Counted from the stretch's first letter, positions 32,374-42,483 are shown. The stretch is DNA of 64,000 bases from an uncultured Aeromonadaceae bacterium (GCA_945957385.1 CAMFKP010000004.1:53338-117337); one strand, 5' to 3'. The notes: generated by a model from the sequence alone, not told the origin. Program-made: numbers and translations.

Positions 32374-32943
32374 GTGAGTGAACAGTTTTTCAGTGTGGAA
32401 CATGGGATAGTGCTAAATGTTGAGCCGCTGCCGGCCGATTTCGTACTGCCTACGCTCGAGGCACTGGAGCAGGAGCTGCCAGCGCCGTTTCGGATCGCCG
32501 GTGCCATTACCCATGTCGATGTCGGCACGGCACGCCAGCTGCGCAACATGGGCGAAGAGTTTGGCGTCCTGGTCGAGGTCATCAACCAGCAGTCCGCCAA
32601 GATCAATCTGCTATTGGGTTACCTGCTCTCGCAGATGGATGATCCCGCCCTGCATCGGATCACTACCCGCTTTGGCGGTAGTGGCCTGAGCTTTGTCGAG
32701 GCCCAACCGTTGGCCGTCGGCCAACTGCTGCGCATCAAGCTGTTCCTTGAGGATGAAGCCTCCGCCATTTACTGTTATGGCCGCGTCAGTGCTTGCCACC
32801 CGGCGCCGGGCGGTTACTTGCTCGACGTCGAGTATGCCCGCCTGCGTCACGATGATCAGGAGCTGCTGGTCCGCGCCAGCCTGCATGTCCAGTCTCGCCA
32901 GCTCAAGCTTCGCGCCGAGCAGCGAGCCAACCCGATGAAGTAG
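32374..32943 (+). CDS. PilZ-like domain protein
   Basis: A 189-residue soluble protein. The first half (to about 100) carries RNMGEEFGVLVEVINQQSAKINLLLGYLLSQ. The second half resembles a PilZ beta-barrel: TTRFGGSGLSF could be a reduced form of the D/NxSxxG motif, and LAVGQLLRIKLFL, YGRVSACHPAPGGYLLDVEY fit the later strands. The canonical RxxxR pair is not clear, so c-di-GMP binding is uncertain. Start is GTG with AAGGA about 10 bases before. It precedes mfd by 13 bases and is likely cotranscribed. Confidence 0.7.
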   Translation: MSEQFFSVEHGIVLNVEPLPADFVLPTLEALEQELPAPFRIAGAITHVDVGTARQLRNMGEEFGVLVEVINQQSAKINLLLGYLLSQMDDPALHRITTRFGGSGLSFVEAQPLAVGQLLRIKLFLEDEASAIYCYGRVSACHPAPGGYLLDVEYARLRHDDQELLVRASLHVQSRQLKLRAEQRANPMK

Positions 32944-32956
32944 AAACCCACGATCG

Positions 32957-35900
32957 ATGAATAACCTCTTCTCTCTGGCCCCCCTGCTGGCGGCCGGTTC
33001 GCGTCAGACGCTGGGCCAGCTCAGTGGCAGCAGCCTCTCCTTAGCCGTCGCCGAGTTGGTTAGCCAACATGATCATCCGGTGGTACTGCTGGTTGCCGAC
33101 ACGCCGACGGCGTTACGCCTGGAACAGGAGACCCGCTTTCTGCTGGCCGAGCCAGCACTGCCGGTCTGGTTGTTTCCCGACTGGGAAACACTGCCTTACG
33201 ACAGTTTCTCGCCCCATCAGGACATCATCTCGCAACGGCTGGAAACACTGTACCACCTGCCGCGCATGCGCAAGGGACTGCTGATCCTGCCGATTGCTAC
33301 CCTGATGCTGCGCACGCCACCGCAAAGCTTCATCGACCGGTTCAGCCTGTTGGTCAAACCCGGTGACCGTCTCGATCTGCACAGCCTGCGGCAACGGCTG
33401 GAACAAGCCGGCTACCATGCCGTCGAGCAGGTGTTGGAACACGGCGAATTTGCCGCCCGTGGCTCCTTGCTGGATCTGTTTCCGATGGGTTCCACCCACC
33501 CGTACCGTATCGATTTCTTCGATGATGAAGTCGACACGCTGCGGGCTTTTGATCCTGACAGCCAGCGCTCCAGCGAGCCGGTGACCGAAGTGCGTCTGTT
33601 GCCGGCCCATGAATTCCCGACCGACAAAGACGCCATCGAACTGTTCCGCCAGCGCTACCGGGAACGCTTCGAGATCAGCCGTGCGCCAGAGTGTGTGTAC
33701 CAGCAGGTCAGTAAAGGCATGTGGCCCGCCGGGATTGAATATTATCTGCCGCTGTTCTTTGAACAGATGACGACGCTGCTCGACTACCTGCCGCGCCAGA
33801 GCCTGTTGCTGACCCATGGCGACATTCATGATGCCGGTCTGGCCTTCTGGCAAGACGTGGAGCGGCGTTATGAGGATCGCCGTTACGATCAACACAGACC
33901 CCTGCTGCCACCTCGCGATCTCTACCTGCCGGTGGACGATCTGTTTGCCGCACTGAAGGCGTATAACCAATTTACTCTGCAAAGCCTGCCAGCAGAGCAC
34001 AAAGCCGGCCGTCACAACCTGGCGGTGGGACGTTTACCGGAGCTGACGCTCGATAACCAGTCGGCTCAGCCACTGGCCCCGCTGCAGCAGATGCTGGCGC
34101 ACTTCGCTGGCCGCACACTGTTTTGTGTCGAGTCCGAGGGCCGCCGCGAGTCACTGCGCGAACTGCTGCAACCGTTAGGACTGGTGTTACGCGAGTTTGA
34201 CAGCCTGCCGGCATTTATCGCGGCCAGCGAACCGGCCGGTATTCTGGTGTGTCCACTGGAATCCGGCTTTGTATTGCCAGACGCCGCTCTGGCGCTGATC
34301 TGCGAAAACGATCTGCTCGGTGAACGAGTGGTGCAGCGCCGGCGTCGTGACCGCAGCAAGAGTAGCGGAGGCAATAACGACGCCATCATTCGCAACCTGG
34401 CCGAGTTGTCGATCGGTCAGCCGGTTGTGCATCTGGATCACGGTGTCGGACGTTATCTGGGACTGCAGACCCTGGATGCCGGTGGTATGCCGGCCGAATA
34501 CCTGATGCTGGAGTATTCAGGTCACGACAAGTTATATGTGCCTGTCACCGCCCTGCACCTGATCAGCCGCTACAGCGGCAGCGAGAACCCGCCGCTGCAC
34601 AAGCTCGGCACGGAAAGCTGGAGCAAGGCGCGGCGCAAAGCCGCCGAGAAGGTGCGTGATGTCGCCGCCGAGCTGCTGGATGTCTACGCCCAGCGTGCTG
34701 CGCGCAGCGGTATCGCCTTCCGGCATGATAAACAGGCTTACGCCAAATTTGCCGCCGGCTTTCCCTTCGAGGAGACCCCCGATCAGCTCAATGCCATCAA
34801 TGCCGTGCTCGGCGACATGTGTCAGGCCAAGACCATGGATCGCCTGGTGTGCGGCGATGTCGGCTTCGGCAAGACCGAAGTGGCGATGCGTGCCGCCTTT
34901 GTGGCCGTGCATGCCGGGCGTCAGGTCGCGGTACTGGTGCCGACCACCCTGCTGGCGCAGCAACACTACGAAAACTTCCGCGACCGTTTCGCCAACTGGC
35001 CGGTCAACATCGAGGTGATGAGCCGTTTCAAAAGCGCCAAAGAGCAACAGCTGGCGCTACAGCAATTGAATGAGGGCAAACTCGATATCGTCATCGGTAC
35101 CCACAAGCTGCTCTCCGAAGAGGTGCGCTTTAAGGATCTGGGACTGCTGATCGTCGACGAGGAGCACAGATTCGGTGTGCGGCAAAAAGAGCGCATCAAG
35201 GCCCTGCGCGCCGATGTCGACATCCTGACGCTGACGGCCACGCCGATCCCGCGCACGCTGAATATGGCGATGTCCGGCATGCGCGATCTGTCTATCATCG
35301 CCACGCCACCGGCCAAGCGTTTGGCGATCAAGACCTTCGTCCGCGAATACGATCAGGCGGTGATCCGCGAGGCGGTGCTGCGCGAACTCAAACGCGGCGG
35401 TCAGGTCTATTACCTGCACAACAACGTTGAGAGTATCGAGAAATGTGCCTCCACGCTGACTGAGCTGCTGCCGGAGGCACGCATCAGCATCGCCCACGGC
35501 CAGATGCGCGAACGCGAGCTGGAAAAAGTGATGAGCGACTTCTATCACCAGCGCCACAACGTGCTGGTGTGCACCACCATCATCGAGACCGGCATCGACG
35601 TACCGTCCGCCAACACCATCATCATGGAGCGGGCCGATCATCTGGGGCTGGCCCAATTGCACCAGCTGCGCGGCCGGGTCGGACGCTCGCACCATCAAGC
35701 CTATGCCTACCTGCTGACCCCGCACCCCAAGCAGATGACCAAGGATGCTATCAAGCGGCTCGAAGCAATCGCCTCGCTGGAGGATCTGGGGGCCGGTTTC
35801 GTGCTGGCGACACACGATCTGGAGATCCGCGGCGCCGGCGAGTTACTCGGCGAAGAGCAGAGCGGCCAGATCGAGAGCGTCGGCTTCACGCTGTATATGG

Positions 35901-36415
35901 AGATGTTGGAACAAGCCGTCAAATCGCTGCGCGAAGGGCGCGAGCCGTCACTCGATCAACTGCTGGGCGAACATACCGATATCGAGTTGCATCTGCCGGC
36001 CCTGCTGCCGGAGAGCTACCTGCCGGACGTCAACATGCGCCTGTCCATCTACAAGCGCATTGCCAGCAGCGCAAACCGCGACGAGCTGGACGACCTGCGC
36101 ATCGAACTGATCGACCGCTTCGGTCTGTTACCACCGGCGGCACAAAACCTGCTGCAGATTGCCGAATTCCGTCAACTGGCGACCCGCCTGGGCATCCGCC
36201 GCATTGAGGTTGGCCAAGGCGGTGGGTATATTGACTTCGCCGAACAACCCAAGGTCAGTCCGGCCTATCTGGTGGGGCTGCTGCAAAGTCAGCCGCGCGT
36301 CTACCGGATGGAAGGCCCGACCCGACTGCGTTTCCAGATCCCCAGCAGCGATGCCGCCCAGCGGTTGTCACTGGTGCAGGATCTGCTCTGTGACATGAAC
36401 AAACATGCCTGCTGA
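32957..36415 (+). CDS. mfd: Transcription-repair coupling factor Mfd
   Basis: A 1152-residue SF2 translocase (E. coli 1148). UvrB-like N-terminal domains (PDWETLPYDSFSPHQDIISQRLE), an RNA-polymerase interaction domain near residues 490-560 (VHLDHGVGRYLGL), Walker A GDVGFGKTEVAMRAAF near 634, DEEHRFGV box and motif VI GRVGRS. It removes stalled RNA polymerase at DNA lesions and recruits UvrA. Followed with no gap by csiV. Confidence 0.97.
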   Translation: MNNLFSLAPLLAAGSRQTLGQLSGSSLSLAVAELVSQHDHPVVLLVADTPTALRLEQETRFLLAEPALPVWLFPDWETLPYDSFSPHQDIISQRLETLYHLPRMRKGLLILPIATLMLRTPPQSFIDRFSLLVKPGDRLDLHSLRQRLEQAGYHAVEQVLEHGEFAARGSLLDLFPMGSTHPYRIDFFDDEVDTLRAFDPDSQRSSEPVTEVRLLPAHEFPTDKDAIELFRQRYRERFEISRAPECVYQQVSKGMWPAGIEYYLPLFFEQMTTLLDYLPRQSLLLTHGDIHDAGLAFWQDVERRYEDRRYDQHRPLLPPRDLYLPVDDLFAALKAYNQFTLQSLPAEHKAGRHNLAVGRLPELTLDNQSAQPLAPLQQMLAHFAGRTLFCVESEGRRESLRELLQPLGLVLREFDSLPAFIAASEPAGILVCPLESGFVLPDAALALICENDLLGERVVQRRRRDRSKSSGGNNDAIIRNLAELSIGQPVVHLDHGVGRYLGLQTLDAGGMPAEYLMLEYSGHDKLYVPVTALHLISRYSGSENPPLHKLGTESWSKARRKAAEKVRDVAAELLDVYAQRAARSGIAFRHDKQAYAKFAAGFPFEETPDQLNAINAVLGDMCQAKTMDRLVCGDVGFGKTEVAMRAAFVAVHAGRQVAVLVPTTLLAQQHYENFRDRFANWPVNIEVMSRFKSAKEQQLALQQLNEGKLDIVIGTHKLLSEEVRFKDLGLLIVDEEHRFGVRQKERIKALRADVDILTLTATPIPRTLNMAMSGMRDLSIIATPPAKRLAIKTFVREYDQAVIREAVLRELKRGGQVYYLHNNVESIEKCASTLTELLPEARISIAHGQMRERELEKVMSDFYHQRHNVLVCTTIIETGIDVPSANTIIMERADHLGLAQLHQLRGRVGRSHHQAYAYLLTPHPKQMTKDAIKRLEAIASLEDLGAGFVLATHDLEIRGAGELLGEEQSGQIESVGFTLYMEMLEQAVKSLREGREPSLDQLLGEHTDIELHLPALLPESYLPDVNMRLSIYKRIASSANRDELDDLRIELIDRFGLLPPAAQNLLQIAEFRQLATRLGIRRIEVGQGGGYIDFAEQPKVSPAYLVGLLQSQPRVYRMEGPTRLRFQIPSSDAAQRLSLVQDLLCDMNKHAC

Positions 36416-36422
36416 GGACTCT

Positions 36423-37088
36423 ATGTTGCGATTGGTTACCTGTCTGTTGTTATCCCTGCTCGTCAGCCTGCCGGCGCGAGCCGCCGATCCTGTGTATGAG
36501 GTCGAGGTCATCGCCTTCGTCCGCAGCACGGATCCGGCGCTGCACGGTGGTGAAGATGCCAGCCTGTCGAGTCACAGACCGAGCCTCGACAGCGGCTTCG
36601 AACTCGACATGCTCGGTGGCTTACCACTCAACAACCTACGTCTGGGGAATGTCGCCGCGCGGCTGAAGGCCGGTGGCAAGTACCAGATACTGCTACATCA
36701 AGCCTGGCGCCAACCGGTCGGCAGCTCATCCAGCGCCCCCTGGTTACATCTGGCCGCCGGCAGCGTCACCGCCGATGGCAACAGCCAACCGGAGCTTGAA
36801 GGGTTGGTGAAACTGTACCGCAACCCCAACCTGATGCTGGATGCCGACCTGCTGTATCGCCATCTGGTGACCGCGCCGGCGACCGCGGCTGCCGCGCCGA
36901 GCCAGGAAACCCAGTATGCCGGCAGTGCCGACACGACCACGCCGTCACAACCGGCTGCCACGGCACAACCGACACTGCAGTTGCGGGAATATCCGCTGGT
37001 CGGCAGTAGCCGCGTGATGGATGGCCAGATCAGCTATTACGACAGCCCGATGCTGAGCCTGCTGGTGCAGGCCTGGCCGGTGAAATAA
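36423..37088 (+). CDS. csiV: Peptidoglycan-binding protein CsiV
   Basis: A 221-residue exported protein with a signal peptide (about 1-21, cut after ARA) and the YEVEVIAFVRS opening seen in CsiV, a Vibrio cell-shape factor that binds peptidoglycan and activates LpoA. C-terminal VMDGQISYYDSPMLSLLVQAWP also fits. GAGGACTCT precedes the ATG at 36423. It lies directly behind mfd, as in Vibrio. A linker of about 40 residues rich in Ala, Thr and Pro sits near residues 155-190. Confidence 0.8.
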   Translation: MLRLVTCLLLSLLVSLPARAADPVYEVEVIAFVRSTDPALHGGEDASLSSHRPSLDSGFELDMLGGLPLNNLRLGNVAARLKAGGKYQILLHQAWRQPVGSSSSAPWLHLAAGSVTADGNSQPELEGLVKLYRNPNLMLDADLLYRHLVTAPATAAAAPSQETQYAGSADTTTPSQPAATAQPTLQLREYPLVGSSRVMDGQISYYDSPMLSLLVQAWPVK

Positions 37089-37092
37089 CCCG

Positions 37093-37581
37093 ATGACGGA
37101 ACGCAGCTGGCCACGGCAACTGGATCCGGACGGCTATACCGCGCTGCCGTTGCCGCTGTGGTGCTGTCTGTTGCTGCTCAGCCGTTGCTACTGGCTGGTG
37201 TTGATGGCGCTGGCCAGCCGCGCCCAGAGCGCCGATCTGCTGGCGCTGTTCTATCCGGATCCACAGCAGCTCTATCTGGCCCTGGTGCTGGCACTGCCAG
37301 CCGCGCTGTGCTGGCTGGCGTCGGCCTATCGCCATCGCGCCGGGCACAGGATCTACCATTGGTTATGGCGCCAAGGCTGGTGGTTGGCACTCCTGTCCGC
37401 CAGCAGCGAGCTGGGCTTGCAGCTCTGGGCGCTCTGGCAGCAGGGCTGGCGCTGTGATGCCCCTCAGGTGCTGATGGTGTTAGTCGGCGCCTGGTGCCTG
37501 GGCTACCTGTTGCTGACGCCGGACTTGCGTCAGCGCTTCACGGTACTGCACCCGGATCCAACACTCCTGCCCCCGCCCTGA
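37093..37581 (+). CDS. DUF2919 (YfeZ-like) membrane protein
   Basis: A 162-residue inner-membrane protein with four predicted segments (about 19-40, 54-78, 93-115, 125-143). The N-terminal DPDGYTALPLPLWCCLLLLSR pattern is typical of DUF2919. Function unknown. It begins 4 bases after the csiV stop, so it belongs to the mfd-csiV transcript. Confidence 0.75.
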   Translation: MTERSWPRQLDPDGYTALPLPLWCCLLLLSRCYWLVLMALASRAQSADLLALFYPDPQQLYLALVLALPAALCWLASAYRHRAGHRIYHWLWRQGWWLALLSASSELGLQLWALWQQGWRCDAPQVLMVLVGAWCLGYLLLTPDLRQRFTVLHPDPTLLPPP

Positions 37582-38005
37582 TATTTATCCTGTCAGCGAT
37601 GACAGGCGCGGCAAAATAATCAACGCCAGCGGGGCCAGGTTATTTTCTGCGGCCACCACCGCCTATTTTGTGCTGCAGGGCACCGGCGCTTAATCGTTAA
37701 ATTGCCGCCATGACGATTAATTTCAACAGCCTGATTTTAAAAAAGAAATTATTTAAGCATTCCCACCTGAACGCTATTTGCAATGCTTGTTACCACGAAT
37801 CAAACCCGACGGATTGATTCCATCGCCACCGCACTGAAATAGCGTAGGGCGCGCTTAGCGAATGACCCTTTGTTATTTCCCAGCCCGGCCATCAGTGCCG
37901 TAACGGCAGCGGCACGCATCCGCGCTCGAACACCATGACCAAGGCGAGCCCCATTGCCACTCTGTCACTCTGCCACGCGGCCACCGAGCATCGCAATTAC
38001 CTCGA
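37582..38005. other. Gap with inverted repeats after the DUF2919 gene
   Basis: No supported gene. It contains CCTGTCA/TGACAGG (about 37589-37605, no U-tract) and TTAATCGT/ACGATTAA (37690-37720, 15-base loop). The remainder up to the repeat copy at 38006 shows nothing I recognise. Confidence 0.45.
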
Positions 38006-38056
38006 AAAAGGACTGTTTAATTGCAGCGATTATTAAATCTGACTTAATAATCCAAG
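38006..38056 (-). repeat. Two-copy intergenic palindromic repeat, copy B
   Basis: On the minus strand CTTGGATTATTAAG-(5)-TTTAATAATCG, then TGCAATTAAACAGTCC. It matches copy A (11932-11982) over about 51 bases, with perfect 9-bp palindromic arms. It lies just past the ndh terminator, mirroring the place of copy A after asnS. Confidence 0.8.
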
Positions 38057-38100
38057 CTGCCGTGCCGCTGGCAGGCGACGGCAATGCCTGCGCGGCGCAT

Positions 38101-38127
38101 AAAAAAACCGCCCCGAAGGGCGGTTTA
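38101..38127 (-). terminator. Intrinsic terminator of the hinT-ndh block
   Basis: On the minus strand AACCGCCC/GGGCGGTT with a TTCG-type tetraloop and TTTTT, about 33 bases after the ndh stop. Confidence 0.93.
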
Positions 38128-38159
38128 GCGTGCAGTTCATATCAAGCCGCAAGCGCGGA

Positions 38160-39473
38160 TCAGTGCAGCTTGAGACGCGGACGCAGGATACGGTTGATCT
38201 GGCCGACCAACATCATCAGACCGGTCTTGATGTAACCATGCAACGCCACCTGGTGCATGCGGTACAGCGAGATGTAGACAAAGCGCGCCAGACGCCCTTC
38301 CACCATCATAGAGCCGCGCATCAGGTTACCCATCAGGCTGCCGACGGTGCTGAAGCGGCTCATCGAAACCAGAGAGCCGTAGTCCATGTAGCTGTATGGC
38401 TTAACGTCTTTGCCTTGCATCATCGCCAGGATATTGGCCAGCGCGCGATCGGCCATCTGGTGTGCCGACTGGGCACGTGGCGGCACGAACTTGCCATCTT
38501 CCATCGGACAGGCGGCGCAGTCGCCGATGGCGAAAATATGGTCATCCAGCGTGGTCTGCAGCGTCGGCTTGACCACCAGCTGGTTGATGCGGTTGGTCTC
38601 GAGGCCACCGATCTCCTTCATGAAGTCCGGTGCCTTGATCCCGGCCGCCCAGACCATCAGGTTGGCTTCGATCAACTCGCCATCCTTGGTCTTCAGGCCG
38701 TCACTGGTCGCTTCACTGACAAACGTCGCGGTGCGCACATCGACGCCCAGCTGGGTCAGCTCATGATGGGCCGCGGCAGAGATACGCTCCGGCAGCGCCG
38801 GCAGAATGCGCGGGCCCGCCTCGACGATCGTCACCTTCAGGCTGTTGCGTGACAGGTTGCGGTAGCCATAGGCCGCCAGCTCTTCGACGGCGTTGTACAG
38901 CTCGGCTGACAATTCGACGCCGGTGGCACCGGCACCAACAATGGCAATCTTCACCTGTTGTGCCGGCACACAGCTGTCATCACCAGGCTTGCAGTCACCG
39001 GCAAATTTCAGGAACTGGTTCATCAGCAGACCGTGGAAACGGAACGCCTGATCCGGGCTGTCGAGGAAAATGCAGTTATCACGCACACCCGGAGTATTGA
39101 AGTCGTTAGAGACCGAGCCCAGCGCCATCACCAGGTAGTCATAAGCCAGTTCGCGCTCGCCGAGCACCACTTCGCCTTTCTCGCCATAGATGGGCGCCAG
39201 TACGATCTGCTTGCTGTCGCGCTTGATGTCGGTCAGGGTGCCGAGTTGAAATTCAAAACCGTGATTCCGGGCATGGGACTGGTAGCTCAGGGCATCAATA
39301 CCGGCATCCAGAGAACCTGCAGCCACTTCATGTAATAGCGGTTTCCACAAGTGGGTACGATTGCGATCCACCAGGGTGATTTGTGCCTTGCCGCGCTTGC
39401 CCAGCTTGCGACCCAGCTTCGTCGCCAGCTCAAGGCCACCGGCGCCACCACCTACAACTACAATCTTGGTCAT
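38160..39473 (-). CDS. ndh: Type II NADH:quinone oxidoreductase
   Basis: A 437-residue NDH-2 (E. coli 434). The FAD-binding [14 protein letters not shown] is at residues 7-20; a second GxGxxG ([13 protein letters not shown]) near 172 binds NADH; the C-terminus has an amphipathic membrane anchor. It feeds electrons from NADH to quinone without proton pumping. ATG at 39473 has GGAAGG 5 bases before; a GTG at 39476 is also in frame. Last of the hinT-lpoB-thiK-ycfP-ndh string. Confidence 0.96.
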   Translation of the reverse strand: MTKIVVVGGGAGGLELATKLGRKLGKRGKAQITLVDRNRTHLWKPLLHEVAAGSLDAGIDALSYQSHARNHGFEFQLGTLTDIKRDSKQIVLAPIYGEKGEVVLGERELAYDYLVMALGSVSNDFNTPGVRDNCIFLDSPDQAFRFHGLLMNQFLKFAGDCKPGDDSCVPAQQVKIAIVGAGATGVELSAELYNAVEELAAYGYRNLSRNSLKVTIVEAGPRILPALPERISAAAHHELTQLGVDVRTATFVSEATSDGLKTKDGELIEANLMVWAAGIKAPDFMKEIGGLETNRINQLVVKPTLQTTLDDHIFAIGDCAACPMEDGKFVPPRAQSAHQMADRALANILAMMQGKDVKPYSYMDYGSLVSMSRFSTVGSLMGNLMRGSMMVEGRLARFVYISLYRMHQVALHGYIKTGLMMLVGQINRILRPRLKLH

Positions 39474-39536
39474 CACTACCTTCCATAAAAAACAAGGGGA
39501 GCTGTGATGAGCTCCCCGAAAAGAGATTCTATCGGC

Positions 39537-40076
39537 TCAGGACAGCTTGAAAGCCTTGATCGCCTGCAGGTGCGCCGAGATATTTTTAAACTTATGCGTC
39601 TCGCGCTCGTCCCAGACGATGTTGTAATAATCTTTCAGCTCTTGCTCAGTTTGCCTATTATCCACCACTTCATCGTTAACAGAAAGGATACAAATGCAAT
39701 TACCTGCATTTTTTTTACGAAATTCTGTTACACATTTGGTCGCAATATCGGCATATTCCTCAGGGCGTTCTATGCGTCCGACCATGGTCTGATCCGGGTG
39801 CAGATTCGGATTAAACATCACCTGACGGATGCCGCACAGAAAACCGATCCGTTCGCTCCAGTAAGCGCCAAGCCCGACCCCACAAATCAGCGGTTTCGGA
39901 TCCTGACTCATCGCCAGCTGTTTGTGCACTTCCTTGAGCAGATGGCTCATATCATGGCGTGGATGCACAGTGCTGTAGTGCACGAAGCGGACATCATCAT
40001 CGATAAACTGCAACTGCAGCACCTTCTCGTGATTGCCCGGACTGGTCGCATCAAAGCCATGCAGATAGATAATCAT
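39537..40076 (-). CDS. ycfP: YcfP-family alpha/beta hydrolase-like protein
   Basis: A 179-residue protein (E. coli YcfP 180). It opens with [22 protein letters not shown] and has [15 protein letters not shown] in the place of the nucleophile elbow, where the serine is replaced by Gly-Leu-Gly. Thus hydrolase activity is doubtful. It sits before ndh as in E. coli. AGAGGACAGT precedes the ATG. Confidence 0.9.
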   Translation of the reverse strand: MIIYLHGFDATSPGNHEKVLQLQFIDDDVRFVHYSTVHPRHDMSHLLKEVHKQLAMSQDPKPLICGVGLGAYWSERIGFLCGIRQVMFNPNLHPDQTMVGRIERPEEYADIATKCVTEFRKKNAGNCICILSVNDEVVDNRQTEQELKDYYNIVWDERETHKFKNISAHLQAIKAFKLS

Positions 40077-40188
40077 ACTGTCCTCTCGTCACTGATGAGT
40101 CTGGAGCCTTGTAAGACCATAACAGCTATAAGGTATTACACCAAGCCCGCACCGGCGAAGCATGCCGGCGATCAAATTCCGCATCGCC

Positions 40189-41034
40189 TCACCGTTTGCT
40201 CAGCGCATCCAGATCGGCCGCCAGATCGCTGAGTTTTCCTCTGAGCTCCTCGCGCTGCTGCGGACTCAAGCTCGCGGATAACTGGGAAAACCAGGTCACG
40301 CTGCGCGCCCGAGAATCCGCCACGTATTGCTTGAACCGGCCATTACCCAGCTCGTCGCCCTTGAGCAACACCGAGACCAGACCAGACTCAAAGGCCGGTG
40401 TCCCCCGAGCGGCCAGCGTCTGCTCCACCGCTTGCACCCAGACTTGCTGATAATCGAGCCAGGAGCCGTAGTATTGCTGCTGCCACTTCGAGGATTCCTC
40501 AATCAGCGGCTGCTGCGCCGGCTCCAGATCGCCTATCCAGTTGCGCAGGTTTTTCTCCAGTTTTTTCTTGAAGCTGGCATAGACCTTGGCGCCATTTTCC
40601 TCTTTGTACTCGTCGCGCTGCTCTCTGAGCTTTTTCCAGCGCTCATGCACGTAACGCTGGATCTGTTCATCGGTCAGCACCACGGCAAACTTGTTCGCCG
40701 GCCCCTTGAGACCATCCGCCAACTGGCGAGAGAGGCGCTCAAAGGTACGCATATGCTGATCGACTTCGGCCTCACTGAGTGGCCGCCGCAGATCAAAACT
40801 CAAGGCGCGCAGCGCAACCACATAGTCGGGTAGTGCCTGATAGCGATGCCATTGCAACAAGCCTTCTACCTGCTGATCCAGCACGGCTTTTTGCTGGCGA
40901 TTCAGATCAAAGTAGTCATCCAGCTTCCAGACGATCGCCCAATCCAGCCAGTTATAAAGCATCCGTACCGCACAACCATTGAGCAGCAACAGGCAACACA
41001 GGATCATGGCGCAATGACGCCACCTGATGGTCAT
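40189..41034 (-). CDS. DUF6279-like lipoprotein
   Basis: A 281-residue protein with a lipoprotein signal (LLLLNGC, lipidated cysteine near residue 20). The mature part is helical and highly charged (RRPLSEAEVDQHMRTFERLSRQL; EERWKKLREQRDEYKEE type stretches). The start YNWLDWAIVWKLDDYFDLNRQQ is characteristic of DUF6279 proteins. Function unknown. It lies between thiK and ycfP, the place of nagZ in E. coli. ATG at 41034 has AGGAGACGTTGTCC upstream. Confidence 0.75.
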   Translation of the reverse strand: MTIRWRHCAMILCCLLLLNGCAVRMLYNWLDWAIVWKLDDYFDLNRQQKAVLDQQVEGLLQWHRYQALPDYVVALRALSFDLRRPLSEAEVDQHMRTFERLSRQLADGLKGPANKFAVVLTDEQIQRYVHERWKKLREQRDEYKEENGAKVYASFKKKLEKNLRNWIGDLEPAQQPLIEESSKWQQQYYGSWLDYQQVWVQAVEQTLAARGTPAFESGLVSVLLKGDELGNGRFKQYVADSRARSVTWFSQLSASLSPQQREELRGKLSDLAADLDALSKR

Positions 41035-41053
41035 GGACAACGTCTCCTCATCG

Positions 41054-41854
41054 TTACCAGCGTGCCAGCAGGCGCTGGTAGAGGGAATCAAACCGCGCGT
41101 CGGCAGTCGCTTCCCAAAACACTCGCGCCCATAGCATGGCCATCACATCCGCCACCAGCAGCATGGCGGTCACCCGTTCAGCAGAAATCCTGCCACCAGC
41201 ATCCCAATACGCCTGCAGCAACCGTTGCTGCCGCCCGGCATCCAGCTCGAACATCCGGCAAACCACCGCCAGGTCAAACGCACCGTCTCCGACGCTGGCA
41301 TACTCCCAGTCCACCAGCAACATGGCGTCACCGAGCACATTATCAGCATGAATATCGTTGTGACAGAACACGGGAGTGAACACTGGCAAGCCGGTGAGAC
41401 AATCCAGACCACGTTCGACCAGTTGCATCAGGGCGCGTTCGCGCAAGCAGATGCGCGCCAGGTAAAAGTGAATATGTGCCTTGAGGTCCAGCTGGAGTGA
41501 GGGAACAGTGACCGGGATGCCATGCAGGCCGGCTATCCGGGTGCCAAGCTGAATCAACGCCGCATCATCAGACCAATCACGCAGCGGCTGACAGGGTGCA
41601 ACCCAGTCAGTAATTAACAGTCCGCGCTCCGGAGCGGCATAATGCAACTGAGGCGCCATGCCGTGTTGCGCGGCGATGTGATGCAGCGTCTGCTCACGCT
41701 GACGGCGAATGCCCAACCTGGCCGCCATCGGTGTTCCCTGACGCAGGAAGAACGTTTCGCCCTGCAGATCCAGGCGATAGCTCTGATTGGTCAGGCCACC
41801 GGATACCGGCGTCAAAACACCACCACTGAAACGGGGAGGTAAGCACAACGTCAT
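41054..41854 (-). CDS. thiK: Thiamine kinase-like phosphotransferase
   Basis: A 266-residue aminoglycoside-phosphotransferase-fold kinase (E. coli ThiK 274). It shows GGLTNQSYRLDL near the N-terminus, the catalytic loop FCHNDIHADNVL and LVDWEYASVGDGAFDLA. It should phosphorylate thiamine in salvage, based on family and position after lpoB. Its ATG overlaps the lpoB stop (ATGA). Confidence 0.88.
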   Translation of the reverse strand: MTLCLPPRFSGGVLTPVSGGLTNQSYRLDLQGETFFLRQGTPMAARLGIRRQREQTLHHIAAQHGMAPQLHYAAPERGLLITDWVAPCQPLRDWSDDAALIQLGTRIAGLHGIPVTVPSLQLDLKAHIHFYLARICLRERALMQLVERGLDCLTGLPVFTPVFCHNDIHADNVLGDAMLLVDWEYASVGDGAFDLAVVCRMFELDAGRQQRLLQAYWDAGGRISAERVTAMLLVADVMAMLWARVFWEATADARFDSLYQRLLARW

Positions 41855-42483
41855 CGATGCGTCTTCCTCGCTTGCTGCCGCGTCATCGTCAGCTGTTTGT
41901 GCCAAAGCAATTCACCGCTTTTCAATTCCATCAACGACATGTCGAGACGAAAGCGACTTCCTGACTGCCCTGACGCCGGGCTGAGCTGGCCATAGAACAG
42001 GTGCGTCGCGCCACTTTGCTTGCCAAGCCGCACAAGCGCTGCCGTCACCGGCGAGCCGTCTGCCGAGCGATACTCCAGTTGCTGGCGAATCGCCGCCACC
42101 TGCTCTGCATCAGCCAAATGGACACCGTTGGCAGCCAGACGCGAAGCCATCGCTTCGGTCAGAGCCAGGGTATCGATGCCATCATCGCGCTCTGCCAAGG
42201 GGGCAACCAACATAACGGTGCCTGGCGTCTTTTTGAGCGCGCGGCTCACCGGACTCGCCAGCAAGGCATCGGCCATGCGCACAGCCAATGGGCGCAGATC
42301 ATAACTGACCTGGTCAGTGCGCTCTCCGCCTCCCCCTGGCTGAGTCTGGTGACCGGTATGACTCGTTGTAACGGGCGCCGGCGCTTGCTGGCCCGTTAAC
42401 TGACTACAGGCCGTCAGTCCGGTCAGAGACAGCATCAGTGTGCCAAGCAACACCGTTTTACATTGAAGGCAAGATGGAAACAT
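41851..42483 (-). CDS. lpoB: Penicillin-binding protein activator LpoB
   Basis: A 210-residue outer-membrane lipoprotein. Signal peptide with lipobox LTGLTAC (cysteine near residue 26), a proline/threonine/glycine-rich linker, and a globular domain with VMLVAPLAERDDGIDTLALTEAM and FYGQLSPASGQSGSRFRLDMSLMEL. LpoB activates the peptidoglycan synthase PBP1b. Start at 42483 is chosen to fit the signal peptide; ATGs at 42498 and 42537 are in frame. In E. coli ycfL stands between hinT and lpoB; it is absent here. Confidence 0.88.
   Translation of the reverse strand: MFPSCLQCKTVLLGTLMLSLTGLTACSQLTGQQAPAPVTTSHTGHQTQPGGGGERTDQVSYDLRPLAVRMADALLASPVSRALKKTPGTVMLVAPLAERDDGIDTLALTEAMASRLAANGVHLADAEQVAAIRQQLEYRSADGSPVTAALVRLGKQSGATHLFYGQLSPASGQSGSRFRLDMSLMELKSGELLWHKQLTMTRQQARKTHR

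Noticed and set aside
33113..34015. 300-codon minus-strand ORF inside mfd
   Set aside because: Shadow frame of a well-supported gene with high GC; composition rich in Gln/His/Arg is typical of antisense reading.
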